NCBI GenBank assembly: GCA_046046245.1
Contig: JBJOKE010000016.1
Coordinates: forward strand, 1-58,759
Source: UBA4615 sp046046245
Lineage (GTDB): Bacteria > Pseudomonadota > Gammaproteobacteria > Burkholderiales > Burkholderiaceae_E
DNA length: 58,759 nt
Direction: 5' to 3'
The notes beneath the pieces are model-generated. The model was given only the letters and a program-made list of their open reading frames with translations. It made no database searches and was not told where the DNA came from. The position numbers and the translations under genes were made by a program. Position 1 is the first letter of the stretch; every line of letters starts with the position of its first letter. Positions 38,223-48,132 of the stretch are shown here, in pieces.

Positions 38223-38238
38223 CGCGGCCCCGCGCGGG

Positions 38239-38724
38239 TCAGTCGCGGAAGTTCCCGCAGCTGAGCGGCAGGTCGGCGCACTCCCTGCGGATCAGCGCGA
38301 TCGCCGCCTGGAGGTCGTCGCGCTTGGCGCCGGTCACGCGGACCGCGTCGCCCTGGATCGACGCCTGGACCTTCATCTTCGCGTCCTTGATCGCGCGGAC
38401 GATCTTCTTGCCGGTCTCGCTCGGCACGCCGTGGCGGATCGTGATCGCCTGCTTCATCCGGTCGCCACCGACGCGCTCGGGCGTGCCGTAGTCGAGGAAG
38501 CGGACGTCGACGTTGCGCTTGGCGAGCTTGCCGAGGAGCACGTCGCGGACCTGGCCGAGCTTGAAGTCGTCGTCGGCGAACGCGGTCAGGGTCTTGTCGG
38601 CGAGCTCGAAGCGCGCATCCGATCCCTTGAAGTCGAACCGGTTCGCGATCTCCTTGTTCGCCTGGTCGACCGCGTTGCGGATCTCGACCTGGTTTGCTTC
38701 GAGGGTCACGTCGAAGGAGGGCAT
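38239..38724 (-). CDS. yajQ: YajQ-family nucleotide-binding (cyclic di-GMP effector) protein
   Basis: A 161-residue protein with the full family pattern: MPSFDVTLEANQVEIRNAVDQANKE at the start, RFDFKGSDARFEL, and QASIQGDAVRVTGAKRDDLQ near the end. Homologues in Xanthomonas and Pseudomonas bind cyclic di-GMP and modulate transcription factors; the E. coli protein binds nucleotides and RNA. Cytoplasmic, no membrane segment. It is 13 bp after a GNAT gene. Confidence 0.94.
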   Translation of the reverse strand: MPSFDVTLEANQVEIRNAVDQANKEIANRFDFKGSDARFELADKTLTAFADDDFKLGQVRDVLLGKLAKRNVDVRFLDYGTPERVGGDRMKQAITIRHGVPSETGKKIVRAIKDAKMKVQASIQGDAVRVTGAKRDDLQAAIALIRRECADLPLSCGNFRD

Positions 38725-38737
38725 GGTCGTCTCCGGT

Positions 38738-39244
38738 TCAGGTCAGCCACTTCTCGAAGAAGGTCGCCCGGCCCATCGCGGGGTCGAGCTCGTAGGCCAC
38801 GAAGCCGACGTCGCGATAGAGGGCGATCGCACCGGTGTTGCCCTCCAGCGCCTCCAGCGTCAGCTTGCAGCAGCCGCGCGCCCGGGCCTCGGCCTCGGCG
38901 GCGGCCAGCAGCGCGCGGCCGATGCCGCGGCCCCGGTGCGACGCGGCGACCGCGATGTCGTGGATGTTCAGCAGCGGGCGTGCCTTGAAGGTCGACACGC
39001 CCTCGAAGGCATTGACCAGGCCGACCGGCCGGTCGCCGTCGAAGGCCAGCCAGCCCGCGTAGTGCGCGCGCGCGGCGAGCACGCCCGGGAGCCGCGCCTT
39101 CGCGTCGTCGGCCAGCGGCGTGCCGCCGCCGGTCGCGTCGCGCGCGTACTCGTCGAGCAGTCCGACCAGCGCGGCCGCGTCGCGCGGATCGCGCGGGTCG
39201 AGCCGCGCGACCCTCAGGCCTTCGACCGCTGCGGGACGGCTCAT
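38738..39244 (-). CDS. GNAT-family N-acetyltransferase
   Basis: A 168-residue acetyl-CoA-dependent acyltransferase. The acetyl-CoA-binding motif A reads HDIAVAASHRGRGIGRALLAAAE near residue 95-117, and the C-terminal motif B is NTGAIALYRDVGF. Substrate is unknown; it could be an amino acid, protein N-terminus or small amine. It lies 42 bp after argG and before yajQ. Confidence 0.88.
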   Translation of the reverse strand: MSRPAAVEGLRVARLDPRDPRDAAALVGLLDEYARDATGGGTPLADDAKARLPGVLAARAHYAGWLAFDGDRPVGLVNAFEGVSTFKARPLLNIHDIAVAASHRGRGIGRALLAAAEAEARARGCCKLTLEALEGNTGAIALYRDVGFVAYELDPAMGRATFFEKWLT

Positions 39245-39286
39245 CGCTTCGGTCTCCGGCCGGGGAACGGGGCAGGCGGGCCGGGC

Positions 39287-40666
<1,380 letters not shown>

Positions 40667-40696
40667 GGGCTGCGCGGTGGGGTTCGAGAACCCGCT

Positions 40697-40702
40697 ATTT
40701 TG
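40697..40702 (-). promoter_or_regulatory. -10-like box of argG
   Basis: CAAAAT on the minus strand (GGCAAAATAGC) about 30 bp before the argG ATG is the only AT-rich hexamer in the divergent argG/efflux intergenic region. Confidence 0.4.
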
Positions 40703-40738
40703 CCACTTCCCGCGGCCGAGCCGGGTCGGGTCGCGTGA

Positions 40739-40744
40739 GAGAAT
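40739..40744 (+). promoter_or_regulatory. -10-like box of the Bcr/CflA efflux gene
   Basis: GAGAAT sits six bases before ATG 40751, so transcription could start at the ATG itself, as also seems possible for the uvrD-type gene. No clear ribosome binding site is present. Confidence 0.35.
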
Positions 40745-40750
40745 CGACGG

Positions 40751-41989
40751 ATGTCCGCTTCCGCATCGCCCGCGGCCGCACGGGCCGACCTGCAGAGGCG
40801 GCTGCCGCCGATCGTCGCCGGCCTGTCGGTGCTCGGTCCGTTCGCGATCGACACCTACCTGCCGGCCTTCGGCTCGATCGGCCAGGAGCTCGGCGCCACG
40901 CCGCTGCAGGTCCAGCAGACCCTGACCGCCTACCTGGTGCCGTTCGCGCTGATGGCCCTCTGGCACGGCGCCGTCTCCGACGCGCTCGGACGGCGCCGCG
41001 TCGTGCTGATCGGGCTCGCGCTCTTCGCGCTGGCCTCGATCGGCGCGGCCGTCGCCGCATCGATCGAGGCCCTGTGCGTCTGGCGGGCGCTGCAGGGCGC
41101 GGTGGCCGGCGCGGGCATGACGGTCGGTCGGGCGGTCGTGCGCGACGTGGCCGACGGCCCCCAGGCGCAGCGGATGCTGTCGCAGGCGACGATGCTGTTC
41201 GCGCTGGCGCCCGCGGTCGCGCCGATCCTGGGAGGCTGGATCGACGCGCTCGCCGGCTGGCGAGCGGTCTTCGCGTTCCTCGCGCTGGTGGCGCTGGCGA
41301 TGATGCTGTTCTGCTGGCGGATGCTGCCGGAGACGCTGCCGCCGGAGCGCCGGGTCAGCATGCGCCCCGCACCGATGGCGCGCGCCTACGCGCAGCTGGC
41401 GACGAACCCGGCGTTCCTGCGGCTCGCCGCGATCCTCGCGCTGAACTTCGCGGGCTTCTTCGTCTACGTCCTCGCGGCGCCGGCCTTCCTGGCCGGCGTG
41501 CTGGGCCTGGCGCCGACCGCCTTCGCGTGGCTGTTCGTGCCCGCGGTCGCGGGCACCATGACCGGCGCCTTCCTGTCGTCCCGGCTCGCGGGGCGGCTGT
41601 CGCCGACCCGCTCGATCGCCGCGGGCTTCGCGCTGATGGCCGTCTCGGTGGCGCTGAACCTCGCGCAGGCGCTGCTGATGGACCCGCCGCGGGTCCCCTG
41701 GGCGACGCTGCCGCTCTATGCGTACAACGCGGGCCTCGGCCTCGCGATGGCGCCGCTGCAGGTGATGCTGCTGGACACCTTCGCCGAGCGCCGCGGGATG
41801 GCGGCCTCGGGCATGGCCTTCACCCAGAGCGCGGGCAACGCGCTGGTGGCCGCCGCGGTCGCGCCGCTGCTGTGGCACTCGGCCGCCGCGATGGCGGGCG
41901 GAGCCGCGGCCTGCGTCGTCGCGTCGGCCGCGCTGTTCGCCTGGCACGTCCGATCCCCGTCCTTCCGACACGAGCCCCAGACACGATGA
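40751..41989 (+). CDS. Bcr/CflA-family drug efflux MFS transporter
   Basis: A 412-residue, 12-helix major facilitator. The family pattern is clear: GLSVLGPFAIDTYLPAFGSIGQELGATPLQVQQTL at the first helix, SDALGRRRVVLIGL as motif A, and the GRAVVRDV segment with ALAPAVAPILGGWI. Relatives export bicyclomycin, chloramphenicol, sulfonamides or cysteine; the substrate here is unknown. Its stop overlaps the next start (ATGA), so the permease is co-translated with the thiamine-dependent enzyme. Confidence 0.9.
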   Translation: MSASASPAAARADLQRRLPPIVAGLSVLGPFAIDTYLPAFGSIGQELGATPLQVQQTLTAYLVPFALMALWHGAVSDALGRRRVVLIGLALFALASIGAAVAASIEALCVWRALQGAVAGAGMTVGRAVVRDVADGPQAQRMLSQATMLFALAPAVAPILGGWIDALAGWRAVFAFLALVALAMMLFCWRMLPETLPPERRVSMRPAPMARAYAQLATNPAFLRLAAILALNFAGFFVYVLAAPAFLAGVLGLAPTAFAWLFVPAVAGTMTGAFLSSRLAGRLSPTRSIAAGFALMAVSVALNLAQALLMDPPRVPWATLPLYAYNAGLGLAMAPLQVMLLDTFAERRGMAASGMAFTQSAGNALVAAAVAPLLWHSAAAMAGGAAACVVASAALFAWHVRSPSFRHEPQTR

Positions 41990-43698
41990 TCCCCGTCCAT
42001 CGACCCGTATCGCCCGGGCCGCGCACCGGCGGCCGCCTCCTCGTCGACCAGCTGCTGGTGCACGGCGCGAACCGCGCGTTCTGCGTGCCCGGCGAGAGCT
42101 TCCTCGCCGTGCTCGACGCGCTGCACGACGTCCGCGACCGGCTGCCGCTGGTGGTCTGCCGCCAGGAGGGCGGCGCGGCCAACATGGCCGAGGCCTGGGG
42201 CAAGCTGACCGGTGCGCCCGGCATCTGCTTCGCGACGCGCGGGCCCGGCGCGACCAACGCGTCGATCGGCGTGCACACCGCCTTCCAGGACTCGACGCCG
42301 ATGATCCTGTTCATCGGCCAGGTCGGCACCGACTTCGTCGAGCGCGAGGCCTTCCAGGAGGTCGACTACCGACGGATGTTCGGCCAGATGGCCAAGTGGG
42401 TCGCGTCGATCGACCGCGCCGACCGGATCCCCGAGTTCGTCCAGCACGCGTTCCACGTGGCGACCTCGGGCCGTCCGGGCCCGGTCGTGCTCGCGCTGCC
42501 CGAGGACGTGCTGGTCCAGGAAGCGGACGTCGCCGATGCGCTGCCCTACCGCGCCGCGCAGGCTTCGCCGTCGGCGGCAGACATCGCGCGGCTGGGCGAG
42601 CTGCTCGCCGCGGCCGAGCGGCCGCTGCTGCTGGTGGGCGGCTCCCGCTGGGACGACGCGTCGCGCGCGTCGGTGCAGGCCTTCGCCCACCGCTTCGGCC
42701 TGCCCGTCTCGTGCGCGTGGCGCTTCCAGGACGCCTTCGACAACGGCGACGCGCAGTACGTGGGCGAGGTCGGCATCGGCGTGAACCCGAAGCTCGGCGC
42801 CCGCGTGAAGGCGGCCGACCTGCTGATCGCCGTCGGCGTGCGGCTGGGCGAGATGACGACCAACGGCTACACGCTGGTCGAGTCGCCCACGCCCGCGCAG
42901 GCGCTGGTCCACGTGTTCCCCGGGCCGGACGAACTCGGTCGCGTGTTCCACGCCGAGCTGCCGATCGTGGCCGGCACCCGCGAGTTCGCCGCGGCGCTCG
43001 ACGCGCTCCGGCCCGCCGACGGACTGGCCGCGCGCTGGGCATCTTGGCTCGCGTCCGCGCAGCAGGACTACGCGGCCTGGCGCGTGCCGCGCGCGCAGCC
43101 GGGTACCCTCAGCTACCCCGAGTGCGTGCTGCACCTCGAGCGCACGCTGCCGCCCGACGCGATCCTCACCAACGGCGCCGGCAACTTCGCGACGCCGGTC
43201 CATCGCTTCCATCGCCACCGCCGGCACAAGACCCAGCTGGCGCCGACCTCGGGCGCGATGGGCTATGCGGTGCCGGCCGCGGTCGCGGCGTCGCTGGCCC
43301 ATCCGGATCGGGTGGTGATCGGCTTCACCGGCGACGGCGACTTCATGATGACCGGCCAGGAACTGGCGACCGCGGTGCAGTACGGCGCCAGGCCGATCGT
43401 CGTGCTGGTCAACAACGGCATGTACGGCACGATCCGCATGCACCAGGAGCGCGAGTATCCGGCGCGGGTCTACGGGACCGCGCTGCGCAACCCGGACTTC
43501 GTGAAGCTCGCCGAGGCCTATGGCTGCCACGGCGAGCGCGTGACCGAGACCGCGCAGTTCGCGGCCGCGTTCGAGCGCGCGCGCGCGGCCGGCGTGCCGG
43601 CGCTGATCGAGCTGGTGATCGACCCGCAGGCGATCACGGCCGGGCAGACGATCGACGAGCTGCGGGCGGCCTCGCTCGCGCGACAGGGCCGCGCCTGA
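41986..43698 (+). CDS. Thiamine-diphosphate-dependent enzyme, acetolactate synthase-like
   Basis: A 570-residue protein with the three TPP-enzyme domains. The catalytic Glu is Glu61 (VCRQEGGAANMAEA), the middle domain spans ~195-330, and the TPP/Mg motif GDGDFMMTGQELATAVQYGARPIVVLVNN is near 445-475. It resembles the catalytic subunit of acetolactate synthase but has no neighbouring regulatory subunit, so it is more likely a specialised carboligase or decarboxylase. Co-translated with the preceding efflux gene. Confidence 0.88.
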   Translation: MIPVHRPVSPGPRTGGRLLVDQLLVHGANRAFCVPGESFLAVLDALHDVRDRLPLVVCRQEGGAANMAEAWGKLTGAPGICFATRGPGATNASIGVHTAFQDSTPMILFIGQVGTDFVEREAFQEVDYRRMFGQMAKWVASIDRADRIPEFVQHAFHVATSGRPGPVVLALPEDVLVQEADVADALPYRAAQASPSAADIARLGELLAAAERPLLLVGGSRWDDASRASVQAFAHRFGLPVSCAWRFQDAFDNGDAQYVGEVGIGVNPKLGARVKAADLLIAVGVRLGEMTTNGYTLVESPTPAQALVHVFPGPDELGRVFHAELPIVAGTREFAAALDALRPADGLAARWASWLASAQQDYAAWRVPRAQPGTLSYPECVLHLERTLPPDAILTNGAGNFATPVHRFHRHRRHKTQLAPTSGAMGYAVPAAVAASLAHPDRVVIGFTGDGDFMMTGQELATAVQYGARPIVVLVNNGMYGTIRMHQEREYPARVYGTALRNPDFVKLAEAYGCHGERVTETAQFAAAFERARAAGVPALIELVIDPQAITAGQTIDELRAASLARQGRA

Positions 43699-43741
43699 CG
43701 CGGCCCGGGCCCGGTCGGCGGGCTGCCCGGGCGGGGCCGCG
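43699..43741. terminator. GC hairpin between convergent genes
   Basis: CGCGGCCC pairs with GGGCCGCG across a GC-rich loop, right after the TPP-enzyme stop and before the end of the convergent alcohol dehydrogenase gene. No U-run is present. Confidence 0.35.
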
Positions 43742-43758
43742 CCTCGATCGCGGCGCGC

Positions 43759-44790
43759 TCAGGGCGCATCCGAGCAGTCGAGCACCAGCGCGCCGGTCAC
43801 CCGGCCGGCGCGCAGCCGCTCGAGCGCGTCGTTCGCGTCCGCCAGCGGCACCGCCTCGGTCTCGCAGTCGAAGCGCGTCCGTGCGGCGAGGGTCATGAAG
43901 TCCCGCGCGTCGGCCCGCGTGAGGTTCGCGATCGAGCGCAGCACCCGCTCCTCCCACAGCAGCCGGTAGGGGAACGCGGGGATGTCCGACATGTGGATGC
44001 CGCCGCAGACCACGGTGCCGCCGGGCTCGACGTCGGCGAGCGCCTTCGGCACCAGCGCCCCGACCGGCGCGAACAGCAGCGCCGCGTCCAGCGGCTCGGG
44101 CGGGGCCTGTGTCGAGTCGCCGGCCCAGCGCGCGCCGAGCCGAAGCGCGAGCGCCTGCGCGGCCGCGTCGCCGGGGCGGGTGAACGCGAACACCTCGCGG
44201 CCCTCGGCGAGCGCGGCCTGCGCGACCAGGTGGCCGGCCGCGCCGAAGCCGTAGATGCCGACGCGCCGCGCGTCGGCGCCGGCGGCCCGCAGCGCGCGGA
44301 AGCCGATCAGCCCGGCGCACAGCAGCGGCGCGGCGCTGACGTCGTCGTAGCCGTCGGGCAGCGGCACGCAGAAGCGCGCGTCGACGACCGCGTGCGTGGC
44401 GTAGCCGCCGTGCGCCTGCAGGCCGTTGAATCGCGCGTCCGGGCAGAGGTTCTCGCGGCCGGTGGTGCACCAGCGGCAGCGCAGGCAGGTGTCGTGCAGC
44501 CAGGCCGCGCCGACGCGGTCGCCGGGCACGAAGGCCTCGACCGCCCGGCCGCGCGCGAGCACGGTGCCGACGATCTCGTGTCCCGGCACGATCGGCAGGC
44601 GCGGTGGCACCAGGTCGCCGTCGACGAGGTGCAGGTCGGTACGGCAGACGCCGCAGGTGCGCACGCGCAGCACCAGCTCCTGCGGGCCGGGCGCGGCGAG
44701 CGGCAGGCTCGCGGGCCGCAGCATGGGGCCGCCGTCGAAGGCCATCGCGCGGAAGGTGGCGGGCAGCGGCCCCGGGGCGAGGGCGCTCAT
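43759..44790 (-). CDS. Zinc-dependent alcohol dehydrogenase family protein
   Basis: A 343-residue medium-chain dehydrogenase. The catalytic zinc ligands sit in RTCGVCRTDLH (Cys) and PGHEIVG (His-Glu), and the structural zinc in CLRCRWCTTGRENLC. The Rossmann motif is GIYGFGAAGH. The pattern YATHAVVDARFCVPLPDG and FNGLQAHGGYA is typical of the group of bacterial alcohol dehydrogenases related to adhA. NAD(P)-linked oxidation of alcohols or reduction of aldehydes is expected. The start overlaps the MgtC gene stop by 4 bp. Likely co-regulated with the upstream stress protein. Confidence 0.88.
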   Translation of the reverse strand: MSALAPGPLPATFRAMAFDGGPMLRPASLPLAAPGPQELVLRVRTCGVCRTDLHLVDGDLVPPRLPIVPGHEIVGTVLARGRAVEAFVPGDRVGAAWLHDTCLRCRWCTTGRENLCPDARFNGLQAHGGYATHAVVDARFCVPLPDGYDDVSAAPLLCAGLIGFRALRAAGADARRVGIYGFGAAGHLVAQAALAEGREVFAFTRPGDAAAQALALRLGARWAGDSTQAPPEPLDAALLFAPVGALVPKALADVEPGGTVVCGGIHMSDIPAFPYRLLWEERVLRSIANLTRADARDFMTLAARTRFDCETEAVPLADANDALERLRAGRVTGALVLDCSDAP

Positions 44791-46043
44791 GGCGCCATGG
44801 CGCGCAGGACCAGGACGGTCGCCGCGATCGCCGCCGCCATCGTCGCGAAGCCGGCGGCCACCGGACGCGCGAGCGCGGCGTTGCCGGCGACGCGCGCGAC
44901 GCCCGCCTTGAACACGAGGTTCGCCACGACCGCGATCGCGATCGTCGAGACCGCGCCCTGGGTGTCGATCCGGCCGTCGCCGTGCAGCCGCAGCGCGGTC
45001 AGCGTGATCGCGTCGACGTCGGTCAGGCCCGAGACGGCGGCGACTGCATACAGGCCGCCCTCGCCGACGCGTGCGGTCGCCCACGCGGCGATCAGCGAGA
45101 TCGCGCCGTAGGCGATGCCGAAGCCGAGCGCGACCCGCAGGTCGGTCGGATTGCTGACCTGCGGCAGCGGGAGCTCGCCCTCGCGGCGCGCGCGCGGCAG
45201 CAGCCACAGCGCCACCGGCACGCTCGCGACGATCGCCGCGCCGGCCACCGCGGCCACCCCGGGCAGCAGGGCCGGCTGCGCGACCGCGGCGAGGATCGCG
45301 AGGCGCACGAGCATCGTGAGGTTCGACAGCACCACCATGCCGGCCGCGAGCGCCGTGCCGCCGCCGGCGCGCGCATGCCGCGCGAAGACCAGCGTGGTCG
45401 CGGTGGACGAGACGAGGCCGCCGGCGACCGCCGCGAGCGGCGCGCCGAAGCGCCGGCCGGCGAATCGCAGCAGGAGGTAGCCGGCGAGCCCGACGCCCGC
45501 GACCAGCACGACCATCAGCCAGATCTCGCGCGGGTTCAGCGAGCCGTTCGGGCCGTAGGCCCGGTCGGGCACCAGCGGCAGCGCGACGAAGGTCAGCGCG
45601 CCGAACTGCAGCACCGGGATCAGGTCGTCGCGGCCGATGCGGCCGGCCACGCCGTGCAGCTCGGTCTTGAAGACGAGCAGGGCGGCGACGACGACCGCCA
45701 GCGTCACCGCGAGCTGCGGGTTGCCCAGCCCGCAGAGCATGCCGAGCGCGCCGGTGAGGGTCATCGCCACCATCGACGTGGTCGGCGGCTCGTCGTGGAC
45801 ACGGTGGTCGGCCCAGTACGCGGCGATCGACAGCGCCGCGATCAGCACGAGGCCTGCCGGGACGATCCCGGGCAGGGCGCTGTCCCGGGCCAGTCCGCCG
45901 ATCAGCGTGCCGAGCAGGCTGACCAGCGCGAAGGTGCGCACGCCGCGCGAGTCGCGCTTGCGCTCGCGCTCGATGCCCACCAGCAGCCCGATCGCGAGGC
46001 CGGTGCCGTAGCGCCATGCGTCGGCGAGCAGCACCGGGTCCAT
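44787..46043 (-). CDS. MgtC/SapB-DUF4010 membrane protein
   Basis: A 418-residue integral membrane protein with about 11-12 helices. The first 140 residues form an MgtC/SapB domain (TGLAIGLLVGIERERKRDSRGVRTFALVSLLG), and residues ~170-418 the DUF4010 domain with GLTDVDAITLTAL near 330. Proposed roles of this family include ion or metabolite transport; nothing specific can be stated. It lies 37 bp after the universal stress gene and overlaps the dehydrogenase gene. Confidence 0.87.
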   Translation of the reverse strand: MDPVLLADAWRYGTGLAIGLLVGIERERKRDSRGVRTFALVSLLGTLIGGLARDSALPGIVPAGLVLIAALSIAAYWADHRVHDEPPTTSMVAMTLTGALGMLCGLGNPQLAVTLAVVVAALLVFKTELHGVAGRIGRDDLIPVLQFGALTFVALPLVPDRAYGPNGSLNPREIWLMVVLVAGVGLAGYLLLRFAGRRFGAPLAAVAGGLVSSTATTLVFARHARAGGGTALAAGMVVLSNLTMLVRLAILAAVAQPALLPGVAAVAGAAIVASVPVALWLLPRARREGELPLPQVSNPTDLRVALGFGIAYGAISLIAAWATARVGEGGLYAVAAVSGLTDVDAITLTALRLHGDGRIDTQGAVSTIAIAVVANLVFKAGVARVAGNAALARPVAAGFATMAAAIAATVLVLRAMAP

Positions 46044-46080
46044 CGACCGCGCCGCCTCGGACAGACCGCGCGGTGCGGGC

Positions 46081-46920
46081 TCAGTGCGCGAAGAGCACCG
46101 GCGCCGTCATCGACTCGAGTACGGTCCGCGTCGCGCCGCCCATCACGAACTCGTAGGCGCGCGAGTGGCCGTAGCCGCCCATCACGATCAGGTCCGCGTC
46201 GAAGTCGTCGGCGCGCGACAGGATCTGGTTGCCGATGTCGACCTCCTTCGAGGTCGTGCCCGACACGTTCGCCTTCACGCCGTGGCGCGCGAGGAAGGTC
46301 GCGATGTCCGCGCCCGGCACGTCGCCGTGACCGCCGCGCCCGCCGCGTGCGTTGAAGGTGGTGACCTGCACCTCCTCGGCGCTGCGCAGCAGCGGCATCG
46401 ACGAGCTGATCGCGCGGGCCGCCTCGCGGCTCGCGTTCCAGGCCACCATCGGTCGGCGGCCGACGGTGGCGAGCTCGCCGGTATAGGGCACGACCAGGAC
46501 CGGGCGGCCGGAGCCCATGATGACGCGGCCGATGAAGTCCGGGGTCACGTCGTTCGCCGCGTCGTCGTCGTACTGGCCGACCACGATCAGGTCGGCGTAG
46601 CGGCCGTGCTCGTTGACCACCGCGGCCGGGTCGCCCGCCTCGGCGCGCCACTCGATCGGCCGGCCGAGCGTGGGCGCGAGGCGGTCGAACGCGGCCCGCG
46701 CCTCGGCGTCCTTCTTTTCCTGGAACCGCAGCAGTTCCTGCGCGACGAAGGCGCCCCCGTCGGCCACGAAGGGCTCGCTGTAGAGCGGCGACATGATGCT
46801 GTAGACCGCGACGAGATGCGCGTCGTGCGCGTCGGCGAGCCGTGCCGCGACCTGCAGGCGCCGTGTGGCGCGCTCGGTCGAGTCGAAGTGGGCGAGGATG
46901 GTCTTGTAGCCGAAGCTCAT
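46081..46920 (-). CDS. Universal stress protein with tandem Usp domains
   Basis: A 279-residue cytoplasmic protein containing two Usp domains (~1-150 and ~155-279). Each has the alpha/beta nucleotide-fold pattern. The second has a loop IVMGGYGHSRAYEFVMGGATRTV resembling the ATP-binding GxxG-x9-G motif, with Gly instead of the last Ser/Thr. ATG 46920 is preceded by AGGAG at six bases. It heads a unit with the MgtC and alcohol dehydrogenase genes behind an FNR-type site, suggesting a role in low-oxygen survival (inference). Confidence 0.9.
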   Translation of the reverse strand: MSFGYKTILAHFDSTERATRRLQVAARLADAHDAHLVAVYSIMSPLYSEPFVADGGAFVAQELLRFQEKKDAEARAAFDRLAPTLGRPIEWRAEAGDPAAVVNEHGRYADLIVVGQYDDDAANDVTPDFIGRVIMGSGRPVLVVPYTGELATVGRRPMVAWNASREAARAISSSMPLLRSAEEVQVTTFNARGGRGGHGDVPGADIATFLARHGVKANVSGTTSKEVDIGNQILSRADDFDADLIVMGGYGHSRAYEFVMGGATRTVLESMTAPVLFAH

Positions 46921-46977
46921 GTCCGCTCCTGGGTCTCGTTGGGATGGTGCGGCCTCGTCTCGGCCGTCGATGGAGAC

Positions 46978-47018
46978 AGCGTACGGCGCACCGGCCGCGG
47001 CGACTTGACGTACGTCAA
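46978..47018 (-). promoter_or_regulatory. FNR/CRP-family operator and promoter of the usp operon
   Basis: The perfect palindrome TTGACGTACGTCAA (47005-47018) matches the FNR/Anr-type pattern TTGAy-N4-rTCAA. A -10-like TACGCT on the minus strand (46978-46983) would place the start near 46971, about 40.5 bp from the dyad centre, as for class II activation. It sits ~85 bp ahead of the universal stress gene. Confidence 0.68.
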
Positions 47019-47037
47019 CCGAGCCGGCGGCGCCCCG

Positions 47038-47054
47038 CGGCCGATGATCGGCCG
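47038..47054. promoter_or_regulatory. 17-bp perfect palindrome in the usp/transaldolase intergenic region
   Basis: CGGCCGAT-G-ATCGGCCG is a perfect dyad located between the FNR-type site and the transaldolase -10 element. It could be a second operator, but such GC-rich symmetry can also arise by chance in this genome. Confidence 0.35.
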
Positions 47055-47106
47055 AAGGCGGCCCGCGAGGCAAGCCGGATCGTGCCGGCCCGCGGGCCGG
47101 AGCAGC

Positions 47107-47112
47107 TACCAT
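47107..47112 (+). promoter_or_regulatory. -10-like box of the transaldolase gene
   Basis: TACCAT lies 23 bp before the transaldolase ATG in an otherwise GC-rich spacer. Confidence 0.35.
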
Positions 47113-47135
47113 TGCCGCTTCCGCCCGGAGCCGAC

Positions 47136-48077
47136 ATGAACGCGCTCGATCGACTGAAGACGATGACCACGGTGGTCGCCGACACCGGCGACTTCAACGC
47201 GATGCGGGCCTACGCGCCCCGCGACGCGACCACCAATCCCACGCTGATCCTGAAGGCGGTCGGCAAGCCGGAGTACCGCGGCCTGCTCGACGAGACCGTG
47301 GCGGCGCACCGCGGCGAGCCGCCGGACGCGCTGGTCGACCGGCTGCTGGTGCGCTTCGGCCGCGAGATCCTCGCGATCGTGCCCGGCCGCGTGTCGACCG
47401 AGGTCGACGCGCGCCTGTCGTTCGACGCCGCGGCCACCGTCGAGCGCGCGAAGCGGATCATCGGCCTGTACGAGGCGCAGGGCATCGGCCGCGAGCGCGT
47501 GCTGATCAAGGTCGCGTCGACCTGGGAGGGCATCGGCGCGGCCGAGCGCCTGGAGCGCGACGGGATCCGCTGCAACCTGACCCTGCTGTTCGGGTTCCCG
47601 CAGGCCGTGGCCTGCGCGGACGCGGGCGTGACCCTGATCTCGCCCTTCGTGGGTCGCATCCTCGACTGGTACCGCAAGCGCGACGGCGTCGACTTCGACG
47701 GCGAGTCCGATCCCGGCGTCGCCTCGGTGCGGCGGATCTTCGCCTACTACAAGCGGTTCGGCTATCAGACCGAGGTGATGGGTGCGAGCTTCCGCAACGT
47801 CGGCCAGATCCTCGCGCTGGCGGGCTGCGACCTGCTGACGATCAGCCCCGATCTCCTCGAACAGCTGCGCGGCTCGGACGCCGAGGTGCCGCGACGCCTC
47901 GATGCGGCTGCCGCCGCGCGCGCGGCGGTCGAGCGCGTGCGCTTCGACGAGAAGCACTTCCGCTTCGAGCTGAACGAGGATGCGATGGCCTCGGACAAGC
48001 TCTCGGAGGGCATCCGTGCGTTCGTCGCGGATGCGCGCAGGCTCGACGCGCTGATCGCCGAGAGCGCTGCAGGCTGA
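47136..48077 (+). CDS. tal: Transaldolase
   Basis: Pentose phosphate pathway enzyme moving a dihydroxyacetone unit from sedoheptulose 7-phosphate to glyceraldehyde 3-phosphate. It is 313 residues, the TalB type. The N-terminal DATTNPTLILKA, the Schiff-base lysine in VLIKVASTWEGI near residue 130, and NLTLLFGFPQAVACADAGVTLISPFVGRILDW are all intact. ATG 47136 gives the usual start. It is divergent from the universal stress operon and shares the regulatory region. Confidence 0.95.
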   Translation: MNALDRLKTMTTVVADTGDFNAMRAYAPRDATTNPTLILKAVGKPEYRGLLDETVAAHRGEPPDALVDRLLVRFGREILAIVPGRVSTEVDARLSFDAAATVERAKRIIGLYEAQGIGRERVLIKVASTWEGIGAAERLERDGIRCNLTLLFGFPQAVACADAGVTLISPFVGRILDWYRKRDGVDFDGESDPGVASVRRIFAYYKRFGYQTEVMGASFRNVGQILALAGCDLLTISPDLLEQLRGSDAEVPRRLDAAAAARAAVERVRFDEKHFRFELNEDAMASDKLSEGIRAFVADARRLDALIAESAAG

Positions 48078-48132
48078 GCCCGGACGCGGCCGCGCCGGCG
48101 CGGACCGAACGCGGCGGCGCTGTCGACCGCCG

